DNA of 64,000 nucleotides from Pseudomonas sp. SLFW (GCF_009905615.1 NZ_JAAAKW010000011.1:62001-126000); one strand, 5' to 3'. Positions 40,047 through 48,961 are shown, numbered from the stretch's first letter. Notes: generated by a model from the letters alone, not told the origin. Numbers and translations: made by a program.

Positions 40047-40630
40047 TTTCTCAATCCGAAAAACCGATGCGGCCGAAGCGCTGCCGTGTGGCGGGGTGTG
40101 GTGCGACCTTCACGCCGACCCGCAGCTTTCAGAAATGGTGCTCGCCAGACTGCGCAGTCGTGTTGGCCCGCCAGGCGCAGGAGAAGCAGCGCAAATCCAT
40201 CGCCCAGCGCGAGCGCCGGGAAATCAAGGTTCGCAAGGAGAAGCTGAAGAGCAGGGCGGAACACCTCAAAGACACGCAGACCGCATTCAACGCATGGGTT
40301 CGCGCGCGGGATGCATTGTTGCCTTGCGTGAGTTGCGGCCGCCATCACGACGGCCAATGGCACGCAGGGCACTATCGGACGGTCTCGGCACACCCGGCAC
40401 TCCGCTTCGAGCCGCTGAACGTCTGGAAACAATGCGCCCCATGCAACACCCACAAGTCGGGCGACCTAGTGAATTACCGGCTTGAGCTGGTACGGCGGAT
40501 CGGTGAAGAGAAGGTCACTTGGCTAGAGGGACCGCATGAGCCGAAGAAATACACGATTGAAGAACTGAAAGCGCTGACCGCGCTGTACCGGGCGAAGACC
40601 AGAGAATTGAAACGGGGAGAGGCAGCATGA
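40043..40630 (+). CDS. ninG: Recombination protein NinG (Rap)
   Basis: 195 aa, GTG start. CGATFTPTRSFQKWCSPDCA zinc ribbon, long basic coiled coil, then LPCVSCGRHHDGQWHAGHYR and CAPCNTHKSGDLVNYR. This is the NinG/Rap Holliday-junction endonuclease architecture. Confidence 0.88.
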   Translation: MISQSEKPMRPKRCRVAGCGATFTPTRSFQKWCSPDCAVVLARQAQEKQRKSIAQRERREIKVRKEKLKSRAEHLKDTQTAFNAWVRARDALLPCVSCGRHHDGQWHAGHYRTVSAHPALRFEPLNVWKQCAPCNTHKSGDLVNYRLELVRRIGEEKVTWLEGPHEPKKYTIEELKALTALYRAKTRELKRGEAA

Positions 40631-41313
40631 TTTATTCCAGCGTATCAGGCGCAGTTGTCGCTGCATTGGCGGCTGGCGAGAAAGGGGCTTCTAAAGGCCA
40701 AGCGTGGCAGAAGCTGTACAGCTCGAACGAGGAAGACACCGGGTGCTTGGCATCACTTGGTGGTCATGCTGGCGGGCTGGACAGAACCCAAGTCGATTAC
40801 TGGCTTTCGGCTCGCCTTCATCACCTGCTCATCCCTCGCCATTGGAATGCTCTTGGAGCGAAATACAGCACGAACCGTGCGCGCAAGCTTCAGGCAATCA
40901 CCGGCATCATTCCTCTGATCGCCAGTCCGGCGCCGGAGCTTTTTGTGCACAAGGCTGTAACTGCCTGGGCCATTCCAAAGCTCAAGGGCGAGCGGCGGAA
41001 GGGGCCTGCGTCTGTATCCGTCGAAATCCCCTTGGACACCCCGCCAGGACGTCGTGAGGCGATGGTCAACGCAGCCTTGGCGGCTGGTCGTTCGGCTAGG
41101 GCAAAAGCAGAGGCGCAGCAAACAGAGCTGATCATCCTCCCTGACAGCTTCTATGACATGAACACGTGGGATTTGGATGGGACGCCCGAGTCCACACGCT
41201 ACCGGTGGCGTGACGGCATCAAAGAGAAGTTGAACGGCATGATCAACGACGCTCTGACCGAGGTGCGGGCGATACTGGAGCAGGAGGGGTTGTTGATTCA
41301 AAATGCTGCGTGA
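40627..41313 (+). CDS. Q-position protein, candidate late-gene regulator
   Basis: 228 aa. SARLHHLLIPRHWNALGAKY and a C-terminal domain with LPDSFYDMNTWDLDGTPEST, RYRWRDGIKEKLNGM. I recall similar uncharacterised proteins after ninG in other Pseudomonas phages. Position before a TTGACA promoter and tandem terminators suggests antitermination of late genes, but no Q motif is visible. Confidence 0.5.
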   Translation: MIYSSVSGAVVAALAAGEKGASKGQAWQKLYSSNEEDTGCLASLGGHAGGLDRTQVDYWLSARLHHLLIPRHWNALGAKYSTNRARKLQAITGIIPLIASPAPELFVHKAVTAWAIPKLKGERRKGPASVSVEIPLDTPPGRREAMVNAALAAGRSARAKAEAQQTELIILPDSFYDMNTWDLDGTPESTRYRWRDGIKEKLNGMINDALTEVRAILEQEGLLIQNAA

Positions 41314-41320
41314 TTGCCTA

Positions 41321-41352
41321 TTGACATCGGTGAGAGGGTGAGAGAATCTATC
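41321..41352 (+). promoter_or_regulatory. Candidate late promoter
   Basis: A perfect -35 TTGACA (41321-41326) lies 8 bases after the Q-position gene. The -10 is weak (around 41344-41352), as is common where an antiterminator acts. Tandem terminators follow at 41707 and 41833. Confidence 0.35.
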
Positions 41353-41539
41353 CCCATCCTGTCATTCCTGCGTGTGTAGGAGTGACGACCCAACGATATG
41401 CTGCGGCATTAGTGGCATCGGGGGAGGCGGGTTGTTGATGATTGGCGGGTTAATATGGGTCGCTTTAATGTGGTTCCTGCAAGCCCAAACTGATACACCA
41501 ATCGAAACGCAACAACCTGGACATGAAGGAGGTAGTCGT

Positions 41540-41665
41540 ATGAAGAAAGTTCTGCAAAAAACCATAGTTAACCTTATGGCAAACGCATCAACCGCCTACT
41601 ACGTCAACAGCCTGCCTGCCCTGACCGTTCGAGCGCCACGATTCAATTCGGGGATGCTCAAATAG
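41540..41665 (+). CDS. Small basic protein, 41 aa
   Basis: MKKVLQKTIVNLMANASTAY, preceded by the full-consensus AAGGAGGT six bases upstream. A longer frame from 41372 with a transmembrane helix reads into it but lacks a ribosome binding site. Unknown function. Confidence 0.5.
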   Translation: MKKVLQKTIVNLMANASTAYYVNSLPALTVRAPRFNSGMLK

Positions 41666-41706
41666 CAACATCGAGTCGCTTGTCCGGCTCACCAAATTTC
41701 TTAAAG

Positions 41707-41736
41707 CCCGCCAGTTCACGCTGAGCGGGTTTTTTA
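41707..41736 (+). terminator. Rho-independent terminator in the late leader
   Basis: CCCGC and GCGGG around a 13-base loop, followed by TTTTTTATT. Confidence 0.75.
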
Positions 41737-41832
41737 TTACCCGCGTTTTCTAATCCCTCGGAACCTCTGATCGCCAAGTTCAGCGAGGGACTCATTAGCA
41801 ACAGATGTCATCGCTGCTCCTCCAGCACACTT

Positions 41833-41856
41833 GGCCGTCTCCAATCGGCCTTTTTT
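41833..41856 (+). terminator. Second terminator in the late leader
   Basis: GGCCG and CGGCC around TCTCCAAT, followed by six T. Two terminators in a row before the holin genes suggest read-through control. Confidence 0.75.
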
Positions 41857-41934
41857 ATTCAATGCCCATCACTGAGGGCCTAACCAGTGCGCGCGACCCA
41901 CAAGAGGTAGCAACCCGAACAGTGAGTACGGACC

Positions 41935-42231
41935 ATGCTTGAATTCATCTTGGCGTGGAGCCAGTTCGGCTTGCTCGGAACGCTTGGCGGGCTAGCGAGT
42001 TACTTCTACCCACCATCAACCGATGTGCGTTTCACCTGGCGCAACTTCATCGGAAAGCTTGTGATCTCGTTCTTCATCGGCAAAGTCGCCGGCGAGTTCA
42101 TACCCAACGAAAACACCTTCAAGTCGGGCTACATCATGGTGCTCGGCTTCTTCGCCTACCCGGTTCTCGCAGTCATTGAAGCAAAGGTCAAAACCTGGGT
42201 GGAATCGTACAAGCCTCCCGGAGCGCTGTAA
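41935..42231 (+). CDS. Phage holin-like membrane protein
   Basis: 98 aa with two to three hydrophobic helices (FGLLGTLGGLASYF, KLVISFFIGKVAGEF, GYIMVLGFFAYPVLAVIEA) and a charged C-terminus: the layout of phage holins that permeabilise the inner membrane. Confidence 0.7.
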   Translation: MLEFILAWSQFGLLGTLGGLASYFYPPSTDVRFTWRNFIGKLVISFFIGKVAGEFIPNENTFKSGYIMVLGFFAYPVLAVIEAKVKTWVESYKPPGAL

Positions 42232-42584
42232 TGCTAATCATCTCGTTACTGGCCTTCATCGCCTTTGGTGCCGTGTTCGCGCGCGGGGTCATCTTCGCCC
42301 TCAAGCCCGGTGCTCGCAGGCAGGCTGACAATGCCGAAGTGGGCTTCATGCTCACCGGCTCATTCTGCTATGTGATTGCGTACATCTGCTTGTGGGTATT
42401 CGAGCCCTGGAAGCTGATGAGCAACAGCCCATGGAGCACGATGTTCATGGGGTTCACCATCTTCAACGCCGCCTACTTTTACCGTCGCATTGAAGCAATG
42501 ACGATTGGCCGTGAGCGGCGCAGGAGAGAGCGGAGAACCGAGGATCATGAAGGCAGGCGCCGAGATCGGAGGCCTGACCAATGA
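42231..42584 (+). CDS. Phage membrane protein, possible second holin
   Basis: 117 aa, three helices (LIISLLAFIAFGAVFARGVI, GSFCYVIAYICLWVF, FMGFTIFNAAYFY) and a very basic tail rich in Arg/Glu. Overlaps the previous gene by one base. Likely a lysis partner or antiholin. Confidence 0.6.
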   Translation: MLIISLLAFIAFGAVFARGVIFALKPGARRQADNAEVGFMLTGSFCYVIAYICLWVFEPWKLMSNSPWSTMFMGFTIFNAAYFYRRIEAMTIGRERRRRERRTEDHEGRRRDRRPDQ

Positions 42585-42829
42585 AGACAGTCAAAGGACT
42601 CACCCGCTGGATATGCGCCGCCCTGGCCGTGTTCATCATGGGTAATGGTCTCGGCTATGTGTTTCGCACCTATGAGTGCCGCACAGACCGGGTACGGATC
42701 TACGTTGCCGCGCCTGGATATGAAGTCGACCAAGGGTTGCCCGAACGTCTGTACGCGTTACAGGTGACCCGCTGCACGCTCCCGGAACAGTGGGGCGGCG
42801 ATCGTGAGCCGCTTCAGCCCTATCCATAG
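42581..42829 (+). CDS. Membrane-anchored phage protein, 82 aa
   Basis: One N-terminal helix (WICAALAVFIMGNGLGYVF), then a periplasmic part with two cysteines (YECRTDRV, VTRCTLPEQW). ATGA overlap; might be a spanin-like or lysis accessory protein, but no lipoprotein partner is seen. Confidence 0.5.
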   Translation: MKTVKGLTRWICAALAVFIMGNGLGYVFRTYECRTDRVRIYVAAPGYEVDQGLPERLYALQVTRCTLPEQWGGDREPLQPYP

Positions 42830-42872
42830 CGCCACAAATCCGGGTGCTTCCGTCTCGTGGCGCGGATAAATT

Positions 42873-43328
42873 CTAGGAGCTTGCCCAGTTGGTGAACGCT
42901 GTATAGCCCATGCCCACACCAATGCCTAAAGCCTTGCCGGTAAGAGATTTGACAGAGTCAATCATGCCACCTCGGGCTGCCTCTTGGAGCTGAGAGCCAA
43001 TACTTTTGCCAGTAAGGCTGTCAGGGACTGCCTTCAATGCCGCAAGAGCCTGCGCGGTCAGAACGCATTGTTGAATCTTGGTTGAGCTGAGAACCTGACG
43101 ACCCAGAGATAAGTAGCCGCTGTCGACGAGCCACTTCACAGATGCCTGGAAGAACTCTTGCCCCTCAACCACTTGAACCTCTCCTTCTGGAGTATGAATT
43201 GGGTCTGGCGCGATAATTTCCGTGTAATCGTAGTAATCCAAATCGATGGGCATAGGGAATGACTGGAAAAGCTTAGCGAAGATTTCGCCGGTCAAACGGT
43301 CAAAGCGATCGACATTACTGGTTGCCAT
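42873..43328 (-). CDS. Moron on the opposite strand before terminase
   Basis: 151 aa from MATSNVDRFDRLTGEIFAKL with AGGAGAG upstream. FFQASVKWLVDSGYLSLGRQ and CVLTAQALAALKAVPDSL resemble a winged helix of the DUF2513 type; the C-terminus is Gly-rich and hydrophobic (GKALGIGVGMGYTAF), possibly membrane-associated. Opposite to all late genes, so likely expressed in the lysogen. Confidence 0.6.
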   Translation of the reverse strand: MATSNVDRFDRLTGEIFAKLFQSFPMPIDLDYYDYTEIIAPDPIHTPEGEVQVVEGQEFFQASVKWLVDSGYLSLGRQVLSSTKIQQCVLTAQALAALKAVPDSLTGKSIGSQLQEAARGGMIDSVKSLTGKALGIGVGMGYTAFTNWASS

Positions 43329-43428
43329 GCTGCTCTCCTCGCGCGGGGATTGATGCCTACCAATATCGGCAGCGATCCATAAATTCAAGCCCTCCTAGAA
43401 TGAGGCACCAAGTCACAAAGGATTCCCT

Positions 43429-44064
43429 ATGGCGCTGACAGCAAAACAGCAGCGCTTCGTCGAGGAGTACCTGAAGGACCTAAATGGCACGCAAGCCGCG
43501 ATCCGTGCGGGATACAGCCAAAAGACAGCAGCAGTCATCGCCGCAGAGAACCTTACAAAACCTAACGTTCAAGCCGCCATCGCTGAAGGCATGCAGAAGC
43601 GGTCTTCCCGAACGGGTATTACGGCAGATCGCGTCCTTCAGGAGCTTGGCCGCCTTGCCTTTGTGGACATTCGCCGAGCTTACAACGCTGACGGCTCTCT
43701 GAAGCCACTGCATGAGCTTGACGATGACACAGCCGCAGCTGTCGCAGGCATGGACGTCACCGAGATTGGTACAGGTGATGACGCGATAGGGTTCGTCAAG
43801 AAGATCAAGCTGAGCGACAAGAAGGGCGCGCTCGAACTGGTGATGCGCCACCTGGGGATGCTCAGCCCGCCGGGACATGTTGACCTCGATGCCGAACTGA
43901 AGCGCATCGAGATCGAAAAACGCCGCATTGAACTGGTTGCCCTTAAGGCTGGACTGGCACCGCAGCAGCCCGTAACGAAAATCGAAATTGAGGTGGTCGG
44001 TGGAAGGCAGAACGCTAAAGCTCCAGATGACGGAGCCTCAAGCGCGGTTCTTCCAACTACCTGA
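43429..44064 (+). CDS. Terminase small subunit
   Basis: 211 aa. LTAKQQRFVEEYLKDLNGTQ followed by AAIRAGYSQKTAAVIAAENL is the Terminase_2 DNA-binding domain, with a central coiled coil (LDAELKRIEIEKRRIELVAL). Recognises the packaging site. Overlaps the large subunit gene. Confidence 0.92.
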   Translation: MALTAKQQRFVEEYLKDLNGTQAAIRAGYSQKTAAVIAAENLTKPNVQAAIAEGMQKRSSRTGITADRVLQELGRLAFVDIRRAYNADGSLKPLHELDDDTAAAVAGMDVTEIGTGDDAIGFVKKIKLSDKKGALELVMRHLGMLSPPGHVDLDAELKRIEIEKRRIELVALKAGLAPQQPVTKIEIEVVGGRQNAKAPDDGASSAVLPTT

Positions 44065-45274
44065 CAAGTATCCGGCATTCGTGGGTGGGTTCGGCACAGG
44101 TAAGACGGAGACGCTGGCAAACTGCGCTATCCGTGATGCGCTGTCGTCGTCGAGCGCCCTGATTGCCCTGTACGAGCCGACCTACGACCTTGTGCGTCTG
44201 ATCCTTGCCCCTCGCATGGAAGAGAAGCTGCAAGAGCTGGGCATTCGGTACAAGTACAACAAGCAAGAGAACATCATCTACTCCAGCTCGACCCAATGCG
44301 GCGACTTCGTACTGCGGACGCTGGAGAACCCGGCCAGGATCATCGGCTACGAGTCGTATCGAGCGCACGTCGACGAGATCGACACGCTGAAGAAGGCACA
44401 GGCCCAATTGGCCTGGCGCAAGATCATCGCGCGGAACAGGCAGCAGCCGGCTGATATCGACAAGCCTTTTAACCGGGTTTCGGCCTACACAACCCCGGAA
44501 GGCTTCCAGTTCGTCTATGACACCTGGGGCAAGAATCCAAAGCCCGGCTATGTGATGGTCCAGGCGGCGACCTACACGAATCCGTTTCTCCCTGAGGATT
44601 ACGTCGATTCGCTGCGAGACAGTTACCCGGCGGCGCTGATCGATGCCTACATCGAAGGTCGATTCACAAACCTCAATGCAGGCAGCGTTTACCCCGATTT
44701 CGACCGCAAACTAAACCACACCGATGCCATGCTCGAAGAGGGTGAGCCGGTGCTGATAGGCATGGACTTTAACCGGCTCAAGATGAGCGCGGTCGTCTAT
44801 GTGTTGCGAAACCAACTGCCCGTGGCCGTGGATGAGATCACTGATGGTCGCGACACGCCGACCATGGCCGAGCTGATTGTCGAGCGCTACAAGCGCAAGG
44901 GGCATGCAGTCCAGATATTCCCTGATGCCAGCGGCCAGAACGCGAGCAGCAAGAATGCCAGCGAGTCGGACTTATCGATTCTGCGTCAGGCAGGCCTTAG
45001 CGTTCGCGTGAACAGCACCAACCCGGCCATTGTGGATCGGGTCAACGCGGTGAACGCGCTGATTCTTAACGGGCAGGGTGAGCGCCGGCTGCTGGTGAAC
45101 ACCAATCGTTGCCCAAATCTGACCGACTCGCTCGAGCAGCAGGCGTACGACAAGAACGGCATGCCTGACAAATCTGGAGGCCTCGATCACGTGATCGACG
45201 CTGCGGGCTATCCGCTGGCCTACCTGTTCCCAATCGTGAAGCGCACAGCGACCACCAACGCCCTGAGACTTTGA
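44000..45274 (+). CDS. Terminase large subunit
   Basis: 424 aa. FVGGFGTGKTETLANCAIRD (Walker A), AHVDEIDTLKKAQAQLAW (Walker B region), then the RNase H-like nuclease (GMDFNRLKMSAVVY, FPDASGQN, GLDHVIDAAGYPLAY). GTG at 44000 after GAGGTGG is chosen over the TTG at 43988. ATP-driven packaging motor and headful nuclease. Confidence 0.9.
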   Translation: MEGRTLKLQMTEPQARFFQLPDKYPAFVGGFGTGKTETLANCAIRDALSSSSALIALYEPTYDLVRLILAPRMEEKLQELGIRYKYNKQENIIYSSSTQCGDFVLRTLENPARIIGYESYRAHVDEIDTLKKAQAQLAWRKIIARNRQQPADIDKPFNRVSAYTTPEGFQFVYDTWGKNPKPGYVMVQAATYTNPFLPEDYVDSLRDSYPAALIDAYIEGRFTNLNAGSVYPDFDRKLNHTDAMLEEGEPVLIGMDFNRLKMSAVVYVLRNQLPVAVDEITDGRDTPTMAELIVERYKRKGHAVQIFPDASGQNASSKNASESDLSILRQAGLSVRVNSTNPAIVDRVNAVNALILNGQGERRLLVNTNRCPNLTDSLEQQAYDKNGMPDKSGGLDHVIDAAGYPLAYLFPIVKRTATTNALRL

Positions 45275-45275
45275 C

Positions 45276-46661
45276 ATGTCCGATGACCCAAGCAAAACAA
45301 TCCCGGCCGTGGATGCCATGCGCCTGGACTGGGACATCGTAGACCCGCTCATGGGCGGTACGAGCGCGATGCGCGTGGCCGGTGCAAAGCTGCTGCCGAA
45401 GTGGCCGAAGGAAGAGCGCGAGGATTACGACAGCCGCGTTAAGCAGTCCACGCTGCTGCCAGCGTACAGTGAGACGGTCAAGAACATGACAGGGCGGGTG
45501 TTTGCAGAGCCTTTGGTGCTGAGCGACGACATTCCCGAATCGCTACAGCAGTACGCGGAGAATATTGACCGTCAAGGCAACAACTTGCAGGTTTGGGCGC
45601 AGACGTTTTTCGCGAATGCACTGGCCCGTGGCTTGTGCCATGTACTGGTTGACTACCCCCAGACCGTAGGCCCGGATGGCAAGGCACTGATTCGCACTCG
45701 AGCCGAAGAGCAAGCCGCTCGCGTCCGCCCTTACGTAATCTTGATCCATGCCCAGCAAGTTCTGGGGTGGCGCTCGGCGTCGCAGGCCGGTGAGCATGTA
45801 CTGACCCAGTTCCGCTACATAGAGACGGTTGAGGAAGACGACGGTGCATTCGGCACCAAGTCGATCCAGCAGATCCGCGTGCTGACTCCTGGCGCTTGGG
45901 CGACCTACCGCAAATCAAACGACAAAGACGAATGGCTGCTCCATAAGGAAGGCAGAAATTCGCTCAGCGTCATTCCGCTGACCACCTTTTACACAGGTCG
46001 CACCGGCTACATGACGGCTACGCCGCCACTGCTGGAACTGGCACACCTCAACGTCAAGCATTGGCAGTCGCAAAGCGATCAGGACAACATCCTGCACGTT
46101 GCGCGCGTGCCGATGCTGGCAATTTCCGGGATCGATGATGATCAGTGGGAGCTGAAAGTCGGCACGGCGTCGGCGACCAAGCTGCCAACCGGCGGCGAAA
46201 TGAAGTGGGTCGAACACACTGGCAAGGCGATCGAGGCGGGGCGTGTATCGCTCCAGGACCTCGAAGACCAGATGCGTATTGCCGGTGCGAAATTGCTTCA
46301 GCGCGAAAAACAGGCGGTCAAAACCGCGACCCAGGCCGAGGAAGAGGCAGCTCAGGAGATGAGCCCGCTTGAAACCATGGCGGGGCAGCTGGAAGACGCG
46401 CTGGATCAGATATTCCAGTTCTTCGCCGCGTACACCGGACAGGCTGAAGGTGGCCATGTGCAGGTCAATGGCAATTTCGACGTGGACTTCGCGCCGGAAA
46501 CGACCTTGCCACTGCTGCTCAATATGGCGGCTCAGGGCAGACTATCCGACCAGACGCTGTTCGCTGAGTACCAGCGCCGCGGCGTGGTCTCCACGGACCT
46601 CAAGTGGGACGAGGAGAAACAGAAAATCGCCGACCAAGGACCAGCTCTCGGAGCGCTATAA
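45276..46661 (+). CDS. Portal protein, DUF4055 type
   Basis: 461 aa. WPKEEREDYDSRVKQSTLLP, VKNMTGRVFAEPL, and the long stem helices near the C-terminus (EDQMRIAGAKLLQREKQAVK) fit DUF4055 portals. Forms the dodecameric DNA gate. Follows TerL by one base. Confidence 0.85.
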   Translation: MSDDPSKTIPAVDAMRLDWDIVDPLMGGTSAMRVAGAKLLPKWPKEEREDYDSRVKQSTLLPAYSETVKNMTGRVFAEPLVLSDDIPESLQQYAENIDRQGNNLQVWAQTFFANALARGLCHVLVDYPQTVGPDGKALIRTRAEEQAARVRPYVILIHAQQVLGWRSASQAGEHVLTQFRYIETVEEDDGAFGTKSIQQIRVLTPGAWATYRKSNDKDEWLLHKEGRNSLSVIPLTTFYTGRTGYMTATPPLLELAHLNVKHWQSQSDQDNILHVARVPMLAISGIDDDQWELKVGTASATKLPTGGEMKWVEHTGKAIEAGRVSLQDLEDQMRIAGAKLLQREKQAVKTATQAEEEAAQEMSPLETMAGQLEDALDQIFQFFAAYTGQAEGGHVQVNGNFDVDFAPETTLPLLLNMAAQGRLSDQTLFAEYQRRGVVSTDLKWDEEKQKIADQGPALGAL

Positions 46662-48302
46662 ATGGCTACCGTCAACGAAGTCCTTGCCGATGAGAGTGTT
46701 GCGCATGCGATCTCGCTGGACCAGTACAAGGTTGGCATCGTCCGGCGCATCATCGCACTCCTGAACAGGTCTGATTCCCAGCTGGTAGAAGAGCTGGGCA
46801 ACGCGCTTCAACGGCTGCCGCCCGAGTCGTTTACCGTTGAGCGACTTGAACTGCTGTTGAAGCAGGTTCGCGACATCAATGCCGACGCTTATTCTGAGGT
46901 GATGGAAGGCCTTCAGACGGACCTTAAAGACTTCACAGGCTACGAAATAGATTGGCAGCAAAAGCTGATCACGACGACGTTGCCGAAGCCGGTCCTTGTT
47001 CGCTTTCCATTGGTTCGGGTATCCGCCCAGCAAGTTTACGCCGCAGCTATGGCCAGGCCGCTCCAAGGGAGGTTGCTGCGTGATTGGGCCAGCACCATCG
47101 AAGCTGACCGGATGGTGAAAATCCGCAACGCTGTGCGCACCGGTTACCTCGAAGGCAAGACGACCGACCAAATCATCCGCACAGTGCGCGGGACCAAGGT
47201 CAATGGCTACGCTGATGGCTTCCTCGAGCGGCCCCGGCAGGATCTGGCTACCATCGTGCGCTCGGCTGTCAGTCACACGGCAGCTGTAGCCCGAGAAAAT
47301 CTTTACGCGGCCAATTCGGACATCATCGCCGCTGAAGATTGGACAAGTACGCTTGATACCAAGACCAGCGTGCCATGCCGCATCAGGGACAAGAAGGCGT
47401 ACGAGGTCGGCACTCATAAGCCGATCGGGCACAGCATTCCTTGGTTACAGGGTCCCGGCAGACTGCACTTCAACTGCCGTTCAACCTCAACGCCGCGCAC
47501 CAAGTCATGGGGCGAACTTGGCATTCCTATCGATGAAATGACGGGGAAACAACGCGCCAGCATGGACGGTGCTGTGCCGGCCGACATGAGCTACGGTCAG
47601 TGGCTCGAACGCCAGTCAGACGCGCGTAAACTCGAGGTTTTAGGGCCTACCCGGTTCCAGCTGTACAAGGAGGGGCGAGATCTCGACAGCTTCTACAAGC
47701 CAAACGGCGAGTGGCTAACGCTCGAGCAGTTGAAAGTCCGGGATGCGAAGTTCAGGCAGCCGACTGGCGAGTTCACGGTCTATGACGTGGGGCATCCCGT
47801 ATCAACGCCTGATGTTTCGACACCTGCCAGGCGTGCCGCAGTTGAGATCGAAAAGCGCATCCGCGGCGACAGCCTCGAGACAGGTGCATTCATCGACAAG
47901 AGCGGCGCCGTGATACTGCAGCGCCAGGGTGAGCCGGACCATGTGGGCTTCTACCCCGCAGAACTGGAACAGATGAAAGGGGCGACTTTCACCCATAACC
48001 ATCCGGGCAACTCCACTTTCTCGGCAGAGGATGTCTCATTGGCGGCTGCGACGGGTTTGCATGAACTGCGAGCCGTCGGCCCGACGCTGAGATACACCAT
48101 GGTTGCCGAGAACGGCTGGCCGGACCATGCTACGATGCAGGCAGTCATGAGGGAATCAATGGCGATTGCTCAGAAGCGTGTCGACTCGATGACGGGACGC
48201 GGCGAGCTTGAGAACGAGCACAGGCAGTCCGAGGCAGAACACCAGGTGTGGGTTGCCTTCAGTGCGGCGCTGAAACTTGCATACGGGCGTGAGAAATCAT
48301 GA
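46662..48302 (+). CDS. Head morphogenesis protein with C-terminal JAB-like domain
   Basis: 546 aa. The middle (residues 150-290) is the SPP1 gp7 / Mu F domain: AVSHTAAVARENLYAAN, TSVPCRIRDKKAYEVG, GPGRLHFNCRS. Beyond residue 390 there is an extra domain with FTHNHPGNSTFSAEDV (His445, His447), the H-x-H-P...S-x-x-D pattern of JAB/MPN-type zinc hydrolases. Minor head proteins can carry such enzymatic tails that enter the host with DNA. Confidence 0.8.
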   Translation: MATVNEVLADESVAHAISLDQYKVGIVRRIIALLNRSDSQLVEELGNALQRLPPESFTVERLELLLKQVRDINADAYSEVMEGLQTDLKDFTGYEIDWQQKLITTTLPKPVLVRFPLVRVSAQQVYAAAMARPLQGRLLRDWASTIEADRMVKIRNAVRTGYLEGKTTDQIIRTVRGTKVNGYADGFLERPRQDLATIVRSAVSHTAAVARENLYAANSDIIAAEDWTSTLDTKTSVPCRIRDKKAYEVGTHKPIGHSIPWLQGPGRLHFNCRSTSTPRTKSWGELGIPIDEMTGKQRASMDGAVPADMSYGQWLERQSDARKLEVLGPTRFQLYKEGRDLDSFYKPNGEWLTLEQLKVRDAKFRQPTGEFTVYDVGHPVSTPDVSTPARRAAVEIEKRIRGDSLETGAFIDKSGAVILQRQGEPDHVGFYPAELEQMKGATFTHNHPGNSTFSAEDVSLAAATGLHELRAVGPTLRYTMVAENGWPDHATMQAVMRESMAIAQKRVDSMTGRGELENEHRQSEAEHQVWVAFSAALKLAYGREKS

Positions 48303-48472
48303 CGAAACAGACCACTGATGAACTCGTTGCTGAGATGTTCAAAAAGCCGGTGCCAGATCCTGTCACTGGCATGGTCTATTTCGACGGTGGTACTGCCTGG
48401 AAGGAGTTCAGCAAGCGGATGATCGATGAAACCGGGCCAGGCAAACTGGTCGACGACTTCGACGAGCAATGA
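48299..48472 (+). CDS. Small phage protein, 57 aa
   Basis: MTKQTTDELVAEMFKKPVPD, then GMVYFDGGTAWKEFSKRMI and an acidic end. Overlaps both neighbours by 4 bases. Unknown structural or regulatory role. Confidence 0.6.
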   Translation: MTKQTTDELVAEMFKKPVPDPVTGMVYFDGGTAWKEFSKRMIDETGPGKLVDDFDEQ

Positions 48473-48720
48473 CCGACAAACCGCGCTTCCACGTCATTCA
48501 CGGCACGCCTGCACCGGACACACCGGTTGAGCAGGTCCGCAAGCGTGTGCGCGCCATGCCAAAGCCTGCATCTATGGTTCAGTGCCATCGTTGCGGCGGT
48601 CGCGAAGTAATGGAAACCAAGGTTGGCGTCCTATTGAAGAATGGTAAGTACTCGGGCGGGACTAAACAGCTTCTCTGCGTGAGCTGTCTGTTGCGAGGCG
48701 AAAGGGTTGTTCTGTCATGA
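48469..48720 (+). CDS. Zinc-ribbon phage protein, 83 aa
   Basis: VQCHRCGGREVMETKVGVLL and LLCVSCLLRGERV give a C-x2-C...C-x2-C zinc ribbon. Overlaps its neighbours by ATGA. Possibly nucleic-acid binding. Confidence 0.65.
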   Translation: MTDKPRFHVIHGTPAPDTPVEQVRKRVRAMPKPASMVQCHRCGGREVMETKVGVLLKNGKYSGGTKQLLCVSCLLRGERVVLS

Positions 48721-48941
48721 CTGAGACAAGGATCGTCGATCTGGGCATTGAGGCAAGGTTCACAAACCGCTTGGCCAAGGCCGGGATTCATACTCTAGAG
48801 CAAATCGCTGTCATGAGTGTCGAGCGCCTCATCTCAATACAAGGCGTGGGGCCGAGGACAGTGGAGATCTTTAGGCACGAACTTGATCGATTTGGGATTG
48901 CCCACAGCTTTCCGAAATCGTTCGTGAAGCGTTACGACTGA
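48717..48941 (+). CDS. RNA polymerase alpha-CTD / HhH-like small protein
   Basis: 74 aa. LGIEARFTNRLAKAGIHTLE, then LISIQGVGPRTVEIFRHELD, corresponds closely to the helix-hairpin-helix of RpoA C-terminal domains (ANCLKAENIHYIGDL ... NLGKKSLTEIKDVL). It could bind DNA or compete with the host alpha-CTD. Placed among head genes. Confidence 0.6.
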   Translation: MTETRIVDLGIEARFTNRLAKAGIHTLEQIAVMSVERLISIQGVGPRTVEIFRHELDRFGIAHSFPKSFVKRYD

Positions 48942-48961
48942 CAACAAATGAACACACCAAG

